Below, piece by piece: positions 38,813 through 47,249 of a stretch of 64,000 bases of DNA (its first letter is position 1; every line of letters starts with the position of its first letter). Origin of the DNA: Parvularcula bermudensis HTCC2503 (lineage in GTDB: Bacteria > Pseudomonadota > Alphaproteobacteria > Caulobacterales > Parvularculaceae). The notes beneath the pieces were generated by a model. It searched no databases. It was not told where the DNA came from and worked only from the letters and a program-made list of their open reading frames with translations. The DNA is taken from contig NC_014414.1 of NCBI RefSeq assembly GCF_000152825.2, positions 1,488,001 to 1,552,000 on the forward strand. The letters run 5' to 3'. Made by a program: the position numbers and the translations under genes.

Positions 38813-39835
38813 CGAGGTTTCCTTGCAGCGACTGGTTGCGTCACGCCGAGTCTGACGCATTTCCGGCGATAATTTTTGTCATATTATTGCGGACGCGCAA
38901 CGTCGTTCGACAGGCGCTCCGGGGAGAACTCTTCGGTGACCGTGGGCATATGGAGCTTGCGTCCGTCTCGCCTGCGATTCTGCAAAGTGGTTCGAAATCG
39001 ACCCCGATCGGCACAAAGCAAGCGCCTCATATTTACTACCTCGTAGGAGAGTGGCGGGATTGGGCTTCGATGTCAGACAAACCGCCTCAAAATGATGACG
39101 CAGCCTTTATCGGGTACTGTCGGAAATAGTTTGAAAAGCGTGGCGACCTTGAGACGCTTCCATCAAGGCAGTCGGGTGATAGGACAAGAATCGCCAAAAT
39201 CCGTTTGGATACTGATATTGAGCCGAAATAATCCCAGATGATGAGGTGGATCATCATCCGAGCAAGAAGTCGGCCAATTTACTCGGTAAAATATGTCCGC
39301 AAGCTGATTGATGCTCTGTGGGAAGCCGCGCAAAAATTGTGTGATCCGTGTTTGGACATCACCAGCAAAGCGGTTCTAGGGGGGGCTTTTCGAGGTCTGC
39401 TTTACTGGTGATGTTCACCAAACAGATATCTTATATAGACGATTAAATTTTTGAGCCGATTCCAGCCTGTCCGTCCAGCTTTCAACGATCCGACCCATCT
39501 GCAACAGATATTCAAGTTGACGCTGCTCGCGGCCGTCCGGGTCTTCGATGCGGAACACCTTCCAGAAATGCCGGGCGCGTTCACCGGATGGGCGTACCAT
39601 AGGCCGCGACAAGGCGTCTAAGAGCTTCCTCAGCGGCCGGGCGCTTCTCCGGGAAAAGCACCGGAACCTATAGGCGAGATCCGTTTCATCGAAGGCCGCT
39701 TCCTAAAAGCAGCCTGATACACCGTTTGTGAGAGCGACCAGCTCCCGCTCACCCCTTCCAAGAATCAAGGCAACAGACCCCGTTTGAAAACGCTAGGCTT
39801 TTGATCGGGTAAGAAGCGTTTCGATGGGGGTAAAA
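38813..39835. other. Gene-poor region between cas3 and tRNA-Phe
   Basis: About 1 kb without a convincing gene. It should hold the cas operon promoter (minus strand), and an AT-rich patch lies near 38872-38886, but I cannot assign -35/-10 boxes. A frame at 38950-39129 (plus, MELASVSPAILQSG onward) and one at 39415-39612 (minus, TTG start, RHFWKVFRIEDPDGREQRQLEYLLQMGRIVESW) look weakly protein-like but lack ribosome sites and may be remnants. A large inverted repeat lies at 39353-39417. The region reads like a decayed or exchanged segment beside a tRNA gene. Confidence 0.5.
39353..39417. repeat. Long imperfect inverted repeat
   Basis: The arm ACATCACCAGCAAAGC (39356-39371) is the reverse complement of GCTTTACTGGTGATGT (39399-39414) with one mismatch, and pairing extends three more bases outward with one G-T. 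The loop is 27 nt and contains seven Gs in a row. It overlaps the end of a weak minus-strand frame. It could be a terminator, a recombination site or the relic of a transposon end. Confidence 0.55.
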
Positions 39836-39911
39836 TGGTGCCCAGGGGCGGAATCGAACCACCGACACGCGGATTTTCAATCCGCTGCTCTACCAACTGA
39901 GCTACCTGGGC
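39836..39911 (-). tRNA. tRNA-Phe (GAA)
   Basis: The minus strand reads a 76-nt tRNA beginning GCCCAGGTAGCTCAGTTGG and ending CCTGGGCACCA. The acceptor stem GCCCAGG/CCTGGGC pairs fully, the D-arm AGCTCAGTTGGTAGAGC and T-loop GGTTCGATTCC are standard, and the anticodon loop TTGAAAA gives anticodon GAA. CCA is encoded. Its 3' end faces the CRISPR-cas locus. Confidence 0.96.
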
Positions 39912-40015
39912 GAGCTTATGGCCGAGGCCATAGCGAGCAGCGTCCGTAGGCAATTGTCGCCTGCTTGTCCACTGCCGATTAAGACGCCATATTCAGGAAC
40001 ATAAGGAGGTCAGAC

Positions 40016-40258
40016 ATGACCCACTTCTTCCTATCGTCTGTGACCCTCGCTCAGCCGGTCATTAGCGAGCCTACGCTTCCAACGCCCATTGGAGACGAGA
40101 TGCCGGTGGCGACGCCGACGACCTATCTGATCGTTCTTGGCGTCGTTGTCGGGTTGCTCACGCTCGCCTTCATCTTGTCCCGTATATTGGGCACGGGGCG
40201 TCGTCGGCACAGCGATGATGAGATCCTCCCGGTGCCCTTCGACCCCGGGCGCTACTGA
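40016..40258 (+). CDS. Small single-pass membrane protein of unknown function
   Basis: 80 residues preceded by a very strong ribosome site (AAGGAGG, 6 bp before ATG). Residues about 32-58 form one membrane helix (PTTYLIVLGVVVGLLTLAFILSRILGTG) followed by a basic stretch (GRRRHSDDE), so the C terminus should be cytoplasmic and the 30-residue N terminus outside. No family is recognised. It precedes yebC by 130 bp on the same strand. Confidence 0.7.
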   Translation: MTHFFLSSVTLAQPVISEPTLPTPIGDEMPVATPTTYLIVLGVVVGLLTLAFILSRILGTGRRRHSDDEILPVPFDPGRY

Positions 40259-40390
40259 GTCGGTACTGAGTAGAGACTCAAAGACAAGGGGGCGATGGGG
40301 GCGCGATCTGGTAGGGGCTCTCTTGCCGGATAGGGGCGGGGCGGCTAGAGCCGCGCTTCTCATCCCAATCAACATGAAGCGGAGGCAGTG

Positions 40391-41137
40391 ATGGCCGGCC
40401 ATTCGAAATGGGCGAACATTCAGCACCGAAAAGGGCGCCAGGACGCCAAACGCTCGAAGCTGTTTTCGAAGCTGTCAAAGGAAATCACCGTCGCAGCGAA
40501 GATGGGGACCCCGGACCCCGAGATGAATCCTCGGCTTCGATTGGCCGTACAGAACGCCAAGGCGCAGTCCATGCCGAAGGACAATATCGAGCGCGCCATC
40601 AAAAAGGCCGAAAGCGGGGAGGGCGATAATTACGAAGAGATCCGATATGAAGGTCGAGGGCCTGAAGGTGTCGGCGTCATTGTCGAAGCCCTGACCGATA
40701 ATCGTAATCGGACCGCGTCCGAAGTGCGCAGCACCTTCACCAAAAACGGCGGCTCTTTAGGGGAAACGGGGTCGGTGTCCTTCGGCTTCGATCGTATGGG
40801 GCTCATCCAATATCCGGTCGATATCACCAGCGAAGACGGCATGATGGAGGCGGCGATCGAGGCGGGGGCCGAAGATGTGGAATCGAGCGAGGATGGCCAT
40901 GCCGTCTATTGTGCCCTCGAAGATCTCAACGATGTATCGACAGCGCTAGAGGCCCGGTTCGGCGAGCCGGAGACCGTGACCCCGACATGGCGTCCCCAGA
41001 TCACGGTCCCGATTTCCGACGAGAAGGCCGAGACGATGATGAAACTCTATGAAGCGCTCGACGACCTCGATGATGTGCAAAATGTCTATACCAATTTTGA
41101 AATGAGCGATGAGGTGATGGCGAAGCTTGCGAGCTAG
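40391..41137 (+). CDS. yebC: YebC/PmpR-family regulatory or translation factor
   Basis: 248 residues with the hallmark opening [76 protein letters not shown] and later [52 protein letters not shown]. YebC-like proteins were first described as DNA-binding regulators, and some act at stalled ribosomes on proline motifs. GGAGG lies just upstream of the ATG at 40391. EF-P, another factor for proline stretches, is encoded 500 bp downstream, an interesting but possibly chance neighbour. Confidence 0.95.
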   Translation: MAGHSKWANIQHRKGRQDAKRSKLFSKLSKEITVAAKMGTPDPEMNPRLRLAVQNAKAQSMPKDNIERAIKKAESGEGDNYEEIRYEGRGPEGVGVIVEALTDNRNRTASEVRSTFTKNGGSLGETGSVSFGFDRMGLIQYPVDITSEDGMMEAAIEAGAEDVESSEDGHAVYCALEDLNDVSTALEARFGEPETVTPTWRPQITVPISDEKAETMMKLYEALDDLDDVQNVYTNFEMSDEVMAKLAS

Positions 41138-41630
41138 GCCCTCCTCAGTCGGATCCAGGACAGGGGGAATCGGGGCGATCGCTCACGGCCCGCAGGGGGC
41201 TGACGATGTGGACGCTGTCAACCTTATGTGGGCGCTGTCAACGTATTGAGCAGTTCAAGGGCAAGAAGACTGGATATAATGGGCTTATAGAGCCGTTTGA
41301 TAGCTCGGCGTGACCTTGCGGACGGCCATTTGAGGGTAGAGCTGGGAATAAAAGGGGCAGAGAGAGTTATTATTTTTATTCTCTCTCTGCTCCCTCTATC
41401 GGTCTGTCGGGCGAACCCTCCCAAATGTCACTCTGTCAGGTGACTTGTTTTCTTTCTTCCATTTCCCTCCCATCAAAACAAGAAAAATCGTTGCTGCACC
41501 GCAACGAGTGTGTGCAGTGCACAATAAAAGGAAGGGGGAGGGAGAGCGTACTGGCGTCTTGTTCTTGGGGCGCCTCGCGGATAGGCGGAGCGCTGCGCAA
41601 AGCCATCGGCAGACAACAAAGGACAACGGC
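41138..41630. other. Intergenic region upstream of efp with strong hairpin
   Basis: No convincing gene in 493 bp. A direct repeat of about 15 bp (GTGGACGCTGTCAAC and GTGGGCGCTGTCAAC) lies near 41208-41242. At 41357-41390 a perfect 10-bp inverted repeat GCAGAGAGAG/CTCTCTCTGC encloses a 14-nt AT-only loop. The 240 bp before the efp start would be its 5' leader. A ribosome site AGGA precedes the efp ATG. The base composition is lower in GC than the genes around it. Confidence 0.6.
41357..41390. repeat. Perfect hairpin with AT-only loop upstream of efp
   Basis: GCAGAGAGAG (41357-41366) and CTCTCTCTGC (41381-41390) are exact reverse complements around a loop of 14 A/T bases. No T run follows directly on either strand, so it is not a simple terminator. 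It could be an RNA structure in the efp leader. Confidence 0.6.
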
Positions 41631-42194
41631 ATGAAGCTCAATGGCAATGAGATCCGTCCCGGGAACGTTATCCAACACCAAGACACGTTGTGGGTGGCGG
41701 TGAAGGTCAATGCCGTGAAGCCGGGGAAAGGTCCTGCCTACGCACAGGTCGAGCTGAAGAACCTGCTCGATGGACGCAAATTGAACGAACGCTTCCGCGC
41801 TTCCGAGACGGTTGAGCGCGTCCGGCTCGAGCAAAAGGACCACACATTCCTCTATGAGGAAGGGGAGCAGCTCGTCTTCATGGACACCGAGAGCTACGAG
41901 CAGATCAATATCGAAAAGGAGATGGTCGGCGAGCGTACGGCCTTCCTACAGGATGGCATGGCGGTTGTCGTTGAAAGCCATGAAGGGCGCCCCATCGGCG
42001 TCAGTCTCCCCGAGCAGGTGACCCTCGAAATTACCGAGACTGAACCGACGGTCAAAGGTCAGACAGCCTCCTCCTCTTACAAACCAGCTGTGTTGGAGAA
42101 CGGCCTGCGAATTATGGTGCCGCCGCATATCACGCCGAACACTCGGGTGATCGTGAATACCGAGACCCTCGACTACGTCAAACGCGCGGACTGA
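41631..42194 (+). CDS. efp: Translation elongation factor P
   Basis: 187 residues starting [64 protein letters not shown], the three-domain EF-P. The loop lysine that is modified in many bacteria is Lys33 in PGKGPAYA. Domain II and III markers include [23 protein letters not shown] and the ending [29 protein letters not shown] rescues ribosomes stalled on consecutive prolines. The frame is open further upstream, but the ATG at 41631 is the family start. A dispersed repeat follows the gene. Confidence 0.97.
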   Translation: MKLNGNEIRPGNVIQHQDTLWVAVKVNAVKPGKGPAYAQVELKNLLDGRKLNERFRASETVERVRLEQKDHTFLYEEGEQLVFMDTESYEQINIEKEMVGERTAFLQDGMAVVVESHEGRPIGVSLPEQVTLEITETEPTVKGQTASSSYKPAVLENGLRIMVPPHITPNTRVIVNTETLDYVKRAD

Positions 42195-42242
42195 GGCGGC
42201 CTTTTTGCCTGTCGCAACTCTCGGGGGGGAGCAGCGGGGAAC

Positions 42243-42348
42243 CTGGAGCATTTTCAAGCGAAGGGGGAATCGCTTCGCATGAAGAACATGCGATGACGCA
42301 AAGACCTGGAGACGTTTCCGGACTGAGGTTGATCAGAAGCGGCTCTAG
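42243..42348. repeat. Dispersed palindromic element
   Basis: An approximately 106-bp element lies between efp and the convergent GGDEF/EAL gene and covers the latter's stop codon. It contains GCATTTTCAAGCGAAG, then CTTCGCATGAAGAACATGC as an imperfect inverted copy, then GGTTGATCAGAAG. The phrase GCATTTTCAAGCGAAG resembles intergenic repeats known in alphaproteobacterial genomes. A shorter related sequence (CCTTTTCAAGCGAAGGGGA) lies at about 51764-51782 between two convergent genes. Confidence 0.5.
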
Positions 42349-44048
42349 CCGAGCCCCCCGGCTCCAAGCGAGTGGACCTTAGCCGGGACGACATCGCTCT
42401 CCTGCGGCAGGGGACCGGGACGGCCGATGAAAAAGCCTTGCAAATGGTCAACGCCAAGGGCCTTCAGCAATTGGGCGTCACTCGCATTGTCCACCCATTC
42501 GGCGACCGTCTTTGTGCCGAAATTGCGCGCGAGATCGAGCAAGGTCCGAACGAATAGCTGGTTCTCCCGGGAATGGGTTAAGCCTGAGACAAAGGACCCG
42601 TCGATCTTCAGAATATCGATGTCCAGCGCTTTCAAATTCCGGAAGGATGTGTAGCCCGCGCCGAAATCGTCGATGGCAAATTTGCAGCCGAGCTTTTTGA
42701 TTGCCGTTACGAAATCCCGCGACGGTTCGATCTCGTTGACCAGCTGGGTCTCGGTCAATTCGAGGGTGAGCCGGCTGGTGACATCGCAATGACTTCTCAA
42801 ATGAGCGATATATCCCTCCGCCCAGAGGGGATCGCGCACGGTTTCCCAGCTCAGATTGACCGCAAGGGTGATATCAGGATGGGCGCGCAATGTCCCCAGC
42901 GCGAGCTCCAGCACCCGCCGATCAATCAAATGGACGAGGCCCAGGCGCTCCGCGGCAGGAATGAATTTCGGGGCGGGCAGCTCTTCGCCCGCTGATCGCA
43001 TCCGGGCGAGACACTCAAAATGCGTGGGGGCCTGGCCGACATCACTGACAATGGGCTGATAGCTGAGATAGAGCCCACGATCATTGAGGGCGGTCAGAAT
43101 AACGTCAGAGATTTCGGTGTTCTGACGTCGTTGCGAAATCGTCTCGGTTTGCTCCGAGAACATTTTGAAGCTTGAAGCCCCGGCCCGGCGGGCCTGGTCG
43201 AAGGCAGCTTCAACCTCCTTCAGCGCCGCGGCGGCGGAGACCATATCGGTGCGGAGTTCACTGGCGCCGATACAGACGGACACGGCGATGCCGCCGGCTC
43301 CGGTTTCGACGACCCGTTCCCGCATGGTGGTCATGATCTCCCGGACCGTCGTGTAGAGGGTGGTCTTGCCATCCGCAGCCAGTAAAACGCCGAATTTGGT
43401 GCCGGCGAGACGGCCGAGGACGGTGCCTCCCTTGACAATATCCTCAATCCGCGAGGCCACTTCGACAATCACCTGGTCGGCGACGTCAAACCCGAAATCA
43501 TTATTGATCGAGCCGACATTATCGACGCCGACCAGCAGGAGACAGCCATTCCGCGTTCCCTCCCGTACCCCGTCGAGCCAGTCACTCAGCTTTTCCTTGA
43601 ACGACGCGCGATTGAGCTGACCGGTCAGCTCGTCATAGGTGGCGAGATAGTTGAGGGCCTCTTCCCGCTCCTTTTGCGCATCGATGCGTCTGACCATCGC
43701 GATCAGAACATCGCTTTCGCCCCGCGGCAGCCATGTGCCCCGCTCTTCGACCCAATAGGCGAGCTTTTCCTCACCAATGCGATATTCGACGGAATAAGCG
43801 CGCTTTTCGGCGCGGGCGGCACTGACGGCGCTTTCGCGGCGGGTCAGATGCTCGCCATCGATGAGATTAAGATATCCGTCGGCCGTCTCGATCGAGGCAT
43901 TGGGAATAGGCGAGAGCAGTGCACGCGCGGTGTCGATATCAGCCCAGGCCAGCGTGTCGGTTGCGGGGTCGAATTCAAAGAGTGTCTGTTGGGCGGCTTT
44001 GAATGCGGTCGCGACGGTTTCACTGCTGACCGAAATTGAGCGTGTCAT
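42345..44048 (-). CDS. PAS-GGDEF-EAL protein with degenerate GGDEF motif
   Basis: 567 residues, no membrane segments. The N-terminal 120 residues look PAS-like (FEFDPATDTLAWADIDTARALL ... YRIGEEKLAYWVEERGTW). The GGDEF domain starts YDELTGQLNRASF but the signature is AGTKF at 215-219, so diguanylate cyclase activity is unlikely. The EAL domain keeps Glu345 (written ECL, not EAL), Asn of VNLSW, Glu of LTET, Asp-Asp at 460-461 (AIDDFGAGYTSF), Lys481 (LKIDGSF) and Glu in KTVAEW, so c-di-GMP hydrolysis is possible. The probable role is lowering or sensing c-di-GMP for the attachment-motility switch. It converges on efp. Confidence 0.9.
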   Translation of the reverse strand: MTRSISVSSETVATAFKAAQQTLFEFDPATDTLAWADIDTARALLSPIPNASIETADGYLNLIDGEHLTRRESAVSAARAEKRAYSVEYRIGEEKLAYWVEERGTWLPRGESDVLIAMVRRIDAQKEREEALNYLATYDELTGQLNRASFKEKLSDWLDGVREGTRNGCLLLVGVDNVGSINNDFGFDVADQVIVEVASRIEDIVKGGTVLGRLAGTKFGVLLAADGKTTLYTTVREIMTTMRERVVETGAGGIAVSVCIGASELRTDMVSAAAALKEVEAAFDQARRAGASSFKMFSEQTETISQRRQNTEISDVILTALNDRGLYLSYQPIVSDVGQAPTHFECLARMRSAGEELPAPKFIPAAERLGLVHLIDRRVLELALGTLRAHPDITLAVNLSWETVRDPLWAEGYIAHLRSHCDVTSRLTLELTETQLVNEIEPSRDFVTAIKKLGCKFAIDDFGAGYTSFRNLKALDIDILKIDGSFVSGLTHSRENQLFVRTLLDLARNFGTKTVAEWVDNASDAQLLKALGVDHLQGFFIGRPGPLPQESDVVPAKVHSLGAGGLG

Positions 44049-44164
44049 GCGCGACGGCTCCTAAGGCGCCTAAGCGCCCCGATTACTAATGACATCACCT
44101 TTCTACGATATTGGCGTAAATGAACGCTGAAATCCGGACTGACTATCCTTGAGGAAGTTGGAAA

Positions 44165-44563
44165 TCAGCTAACGCCAAAGTCACGCCTGGCGGCCTTCGT
44201 CGTGACGATGAAGCCAGCCATAAAATCGAGGAAAGTCATCAACATATAGATGAAGAAGACGGAGTTCCCGAAACCCGGCATGATAATGAAAAGGAGGAGG
44301 GCCGCAACGAAGAGAAGGGCCGAGAGGCTGTGATTGACAAGGGAGTCCGTTCCGGTCTCCGTCGCCCGCAGAAGCTCAATGAACAAGAGCCCCATGGACA
44401 GGGTGAGAAACGCATCGCCAAAGGTGATTTGCCACTTATTGCCAGAGACAAGGGTGGGATCGAGGAAGATGCGATCGATGAAGGCCTGCTCGCCGCCACC
44501 GGCAAACAAACCGATCGTATAAAGGATGAGGCTAATCACCAACAGGGGAACCATCGAGAACAT
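44165..44563 (-). CDS. Small integral membrane protein of unknown function
   Basis: 132 residues from the ATG at 44563, which has AAGGAAG upstream. A frame to 44665 would overlap the next gene. Four membrane helices are visible (MVPLLVISLILYTIGLFAG, AFLTLSMGLLFIELLRA, LSALLFVAALLLFIIMPGFG, FFIYMLMTFLDFMAGFIVTT). No family motif is recognised. It lies downstream of a polyprenyl-type glycosyltransferase on the same strand, about 76 bp away, and may assist it. Confidence 0.75.
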   Translation of the reverse strand: MFSMVPLLVISLILYTIGLFAGGGEQAFIDRIFLDPTLVSGNKWQITFGDAFLTLSMGLLFIELLRATETGTDSLVNHSLSALLFVAALLLFIIMPGFGNSVFFIYMLMTFLDFMAGFIVTTKAARRDFGVS

Positions 44564-44639
44564 CGAGGACTTCCTTACTCTATCTTTACCGAATCTATCG
44601 CTACCAATGCCGGGCACCGGTGTCACGCGAGGGTTTCTG

Positions 44640-45431
44640 TCACTCACGGAAAGAACGCTCCTCAATCTGCCCTGGATCCTTCGATCGTGCGATAAGCCAG
44701 CTTACCCCTATTAAATCGCGGATCGCTACCGCCGCCCGCCCCAAATTTGTGTATTTCGATTGGCCGAATTGCCGGGCCCGGTGGCTGACCGGCAAATATT
44801 CCGCCTCAAAGCCTTCTCGGATGATAAGGGCGGGGACGTAGCGATGGACGTGGTCGAAATAGGGGAGGCGGAGAAAAGCCTCCCGTTTGAAGACCTTAAG
44901 GCCGCAGCCTGTGTCGGCGGCATCATCGTGCAACAGCGCCTTCCGCACCTTATTGGCGAGGCCCGAGGCGAACCGTTTCGTCCAGGTGTCCTTTCGCTGC
45001 TGACGGACACCGCCGACCAGCGCGAGAAGCGAGGGGGCATCCGGGCGCATCAAATGCCGGTAGAGGCGCGGAACGTCGCTGGGGACGTTTTGCCCATCCC
45101 CGTCCATGGTGGCGATGACCGCCGCCCGGGCACCGAGAATGCCGGTCCTTAAGGCCCGGCTCTGCCCTGAATTGCGGCTATGCCGGAGAATCCGCAGTTG
45201 TGGATATTTGGCAAGGGCGTCGGTCAGGACCTCTGCGGTGGCATCGGTGGAGGCATCGTCGACGGCGATGATTTCGTGATCGATTTCGGCCAGCTCCTCG
45301 GCGATCTCCGCAATCAGGGCTGCCGCGCCTCCTGCCTCATTGTACATGGGGAGGACGACGGACAGGGCAGGGACGGGCCCTGGGAAGGACGCGCGATCGG
45401 CACCGAAAAAGGGGGCAGGGGAAAACGACAT
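44640..45431 (-). CDS. Family 2 glycosyltransferase (dolichyl-phosphate-mannose synthase type)
   Basis: 263 residues. A GT-A fold starts at ALSVVLPMYNEAGGAAALIAEIAEELAEIDHEIIAVDDASTDATAEVL, with metal-binding DGDG in ATMDGDGQNVPSDVPRL and later DDAADTGCGLKVFKREAFLRLPYFDHVHRYVPALIIREGFEAEYLPVSHRARQFGQSKY. This is the ArnC/DPM1 class that attaches a sugar from a nucleotide donor to undecaprenyl phosphate on the cytoplasmic side. Unlike ArnC it lacks a clear pair of C-terminal membrane helices. Two family-39 transferases, which use lipid-linked sugars, are encoded divergently next door, a sensible pairing. Confidence 0.9.
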   Translation of the reverse strand: MSFSPAPFFGADRASFPGPVPALSVVLPMYNEAGGAAALIAEIAEELAEIDHEIIAVDDASTDATAEVLTDALAKYPQLRILRHSRNSGQSRALRTGILGARAAVIATMDGDGQNVPSDVPRLYRHLMRPDAPSLLALVGGVRQQRKDTWTKRFASGLANKVRKALLHDDAADTGCGLKVFKREAFLRLPYFDHVHRYVPALIIREGFEAEYLPVSHRARQFGQSKYTNLGRAAVAIRDLIGVSWLIARSKDPGQIEERSFRE

Positions 45432-45581
45432 TGGGGGCCTAGAGCAGAAGCGCCTCTCCCGCGCTAGACCTTACCCGCGCGGGGGGGACGACGGCAGAGT
45501 GACGGAGGCAAGCGTCACGCCCTCGCTTTCATCGGCGCAACTCGATAGGAGCGGAGGTCACGGGAAGGAAATCGCGCGGCT

Positions 45582-47249
45582 ATGGTCATCAAAGGGGTCA
45601 GGCACTCCCCCCACGGCGGACATATCGTGGTCCTGATCTTGTTCTCCGTCGTGTCGATCCTGTCCGGCCTCTTGACCGTGCCGCCGATCGATCGCGACGA
45701 AAGCCGCTTCGTGCAAGCCACGACGCAGATGATCGAAACGGGCAATTATATCGACATCCGCTTTCAAGCCGAAGATCGCCACCAAAAGCCCATCGGGATT
45801 TATTGGCTTCAGGCCGGATCGGTTCTCGCCTTCGCCGATGTCGAAGATCGCCCGCTCTGGGCCTATCGTCTGCCCAGTCTTGTGGGGGCGATGGCGGCGG
45901 TCGTGTTCACCTATCTTTGCGGTTGCGCGTTGTTCGGCGCGACGCCTGCCCTGCTCGGCGCCTTCTTGCTCGCCGGGGCGCCGGTGCTGCTGGGGGAGGG
46001 GGCAATCGCCAAGGCCGATGCGGCCCTTCTTGGGGCGATCGCTGGCATGATGGCGGCGCTGGCCTGGATCGTCACGGCGCCGGACGACCGACATTTAGGG
46101 AAACCGGTATTGGGGTTTTGGGGCGCCCTCGGGGTCGGCATCCTGCTCAAGGGGCTTGTTGCTCCATTGGTGGCGGTGTCCGTCCTGATGGGGCTGTTCT
46201 GGCATGGGAGGCATGAGCCCGAGCGCACGGCGCGCCTGTGGCGAAGGCTCCGTCCCCTATGGGGCGTTGTCGTTTTGTCGGCGCTGATTCTTCCGTGGTT
46301 TATCGCGATCGGTGTCCGGACGGAGGGGCGGTTCTTTACAGCCTTTCTCGGCGTCGACAGTCTTGGGAAAGCTTTTCGGGCCCAGGAAGATCACGCCGCC
46401 CCGCCCGGATTTCACTTTACGGTTTTCTGGGTCATGTTCTGGCCAGCTGCGCTGTTCGCCCTGGTCGCGGCGCGCAAAGCGATCGCCACCTGGCGCGAAG
46501 GCCCTGTGTTTTTCTGTCTCGCTTGGCTCGTCCCTTTATGGATTCTCTTCGAACTCGGACAAACTAAGTTGCCGCATTATATGATGATCGCCTATCCGGC
46601 GATTGCTCTTCTCATCGGCCATGCCGTGGTCACGCTTCCGGAAACCGCCCATCGCGGCCTTCGGCTGGCGGGCATTCCCATCTTCCTGGCGATCGGCTTC
46701 GCAGCCACCTTGTTCATCCTCTTTCTCGCGGGCCGGTTTTCGACGGCGGGCCTGACCCATTGGCACTATCTTGGCGGGGCTCTCGTTGGGAGCGTGGCCA
46801 TTGCCGCGGCGGTCCTGGTGGCGCTCAAGAAATCGCAATCCGCGCTGATTGCGGCGGCCTTCGCCAGCAGCCTTTATGGGTGGGGCGCGTTCGAGGGCGT
46901 TCTGCCCAGCCTCGATCGTCTGACCCTGACGCCTGAGCTCGCCAAAATGCTCGACCGGAATGAAGCCCATCCGCTCAAAGACAATACAGGCCCCCTAGCC
47001 CTGGTCGGCTATAGCGAGCCTTCCGCTGTTTTTACCTTCGGCACCGACACCCTGTTGCTCAGCCCAACGGCGGCGGCGGCCTATGTCCTCGAAGATCCGC
47101 GGCGCGCGGCGGTAGTCGAAAGCCGAGAGGAGGCCGCTTTTATCTCGGCCATTCCGCCGACAAGAACGGCGCGCCGGGTCGCCGAAACGATCGGGTACAA
47201 TTATTCCAACAATCGTGATGTCGAATTGATCCTATATCGGATCGAATAA
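45582..47249 (+). CDS. Family 39 (ArnT/PMT-like) membrane glycosyltransferase
   Basis: 555 residues with about 11 membrane helices. The first periplasmic loop holds the GT39 signature PPIDRDESRFVQATTQMIETGNYIDIRFQAEDRHQKPIGIYWLQ, where the DRDE acidic pair is catalytic. Further on are FAALVVLLGG-like helices and FELGQTKLPHYMMIAYPAIALLIGH (the KLPHY motif shared with ArnT). The enzyme moves a sugar from undecaprenyl phosphate to lipid A or another envelope acceptor in the periplasm. Its stop overlaps the next start (TAATG). Confidence 0.9.
   Translation: MVIKGVRHSPHGGHIVVLILFSVVSILSGLLTVPPIDRDESRFVQATTQMIETGNYIDIRFQAEDRHQKPIGIYWLQAGSVLAFADVEDRPLWAYRLPSLVGAMAAVVFTYLCGCALFGATPALLGAFLLAGAPVLLGEGAIAKADAALLGAIAGMMAALAWIVTAPDDRHLGKPVLGFWGALGVGILLKGLVAPLVAVSVLMGLFWHGRHEPERTARLWRRLRPLWGVVVLSALILPWFIAIGVRTEGRFFTAFLGVDSLGKAFRAQEDHAAPPGFHFTVFWVMFWPAALFALVAARKAIATWREGPVFFCLAWLVPLWILFELGQTKLPHYMMIAYPAIALLIGHAVVTLPETAHRGLRLAGIPIFLAIGFAATLFILFLAGRFSTAGLTHWHYLGGALVGSVAIAAAVLVALKKSQSALIAAAFASSLYGWGAFEGVLPSLDRLTLTPELAKMLDRNEAHPLKDNTGPLALVGYSEPSAVFTFGTDTLLLSPTAAAAYVLEDPRRAAVVESREEAAFISAIPPTRTARRVAETIGYNYSNNRDVELILYRIE

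Noticed and set aside
39813-39830. A 13-nt match between spacer 15 and the sequence near tRNA-Phe (GTTTCGATGGGGG)
   Set aside because: Only the first 13 nt match. With 24 spacers in 64 kb one such match is expected by chance, so self-targeting is not supported.
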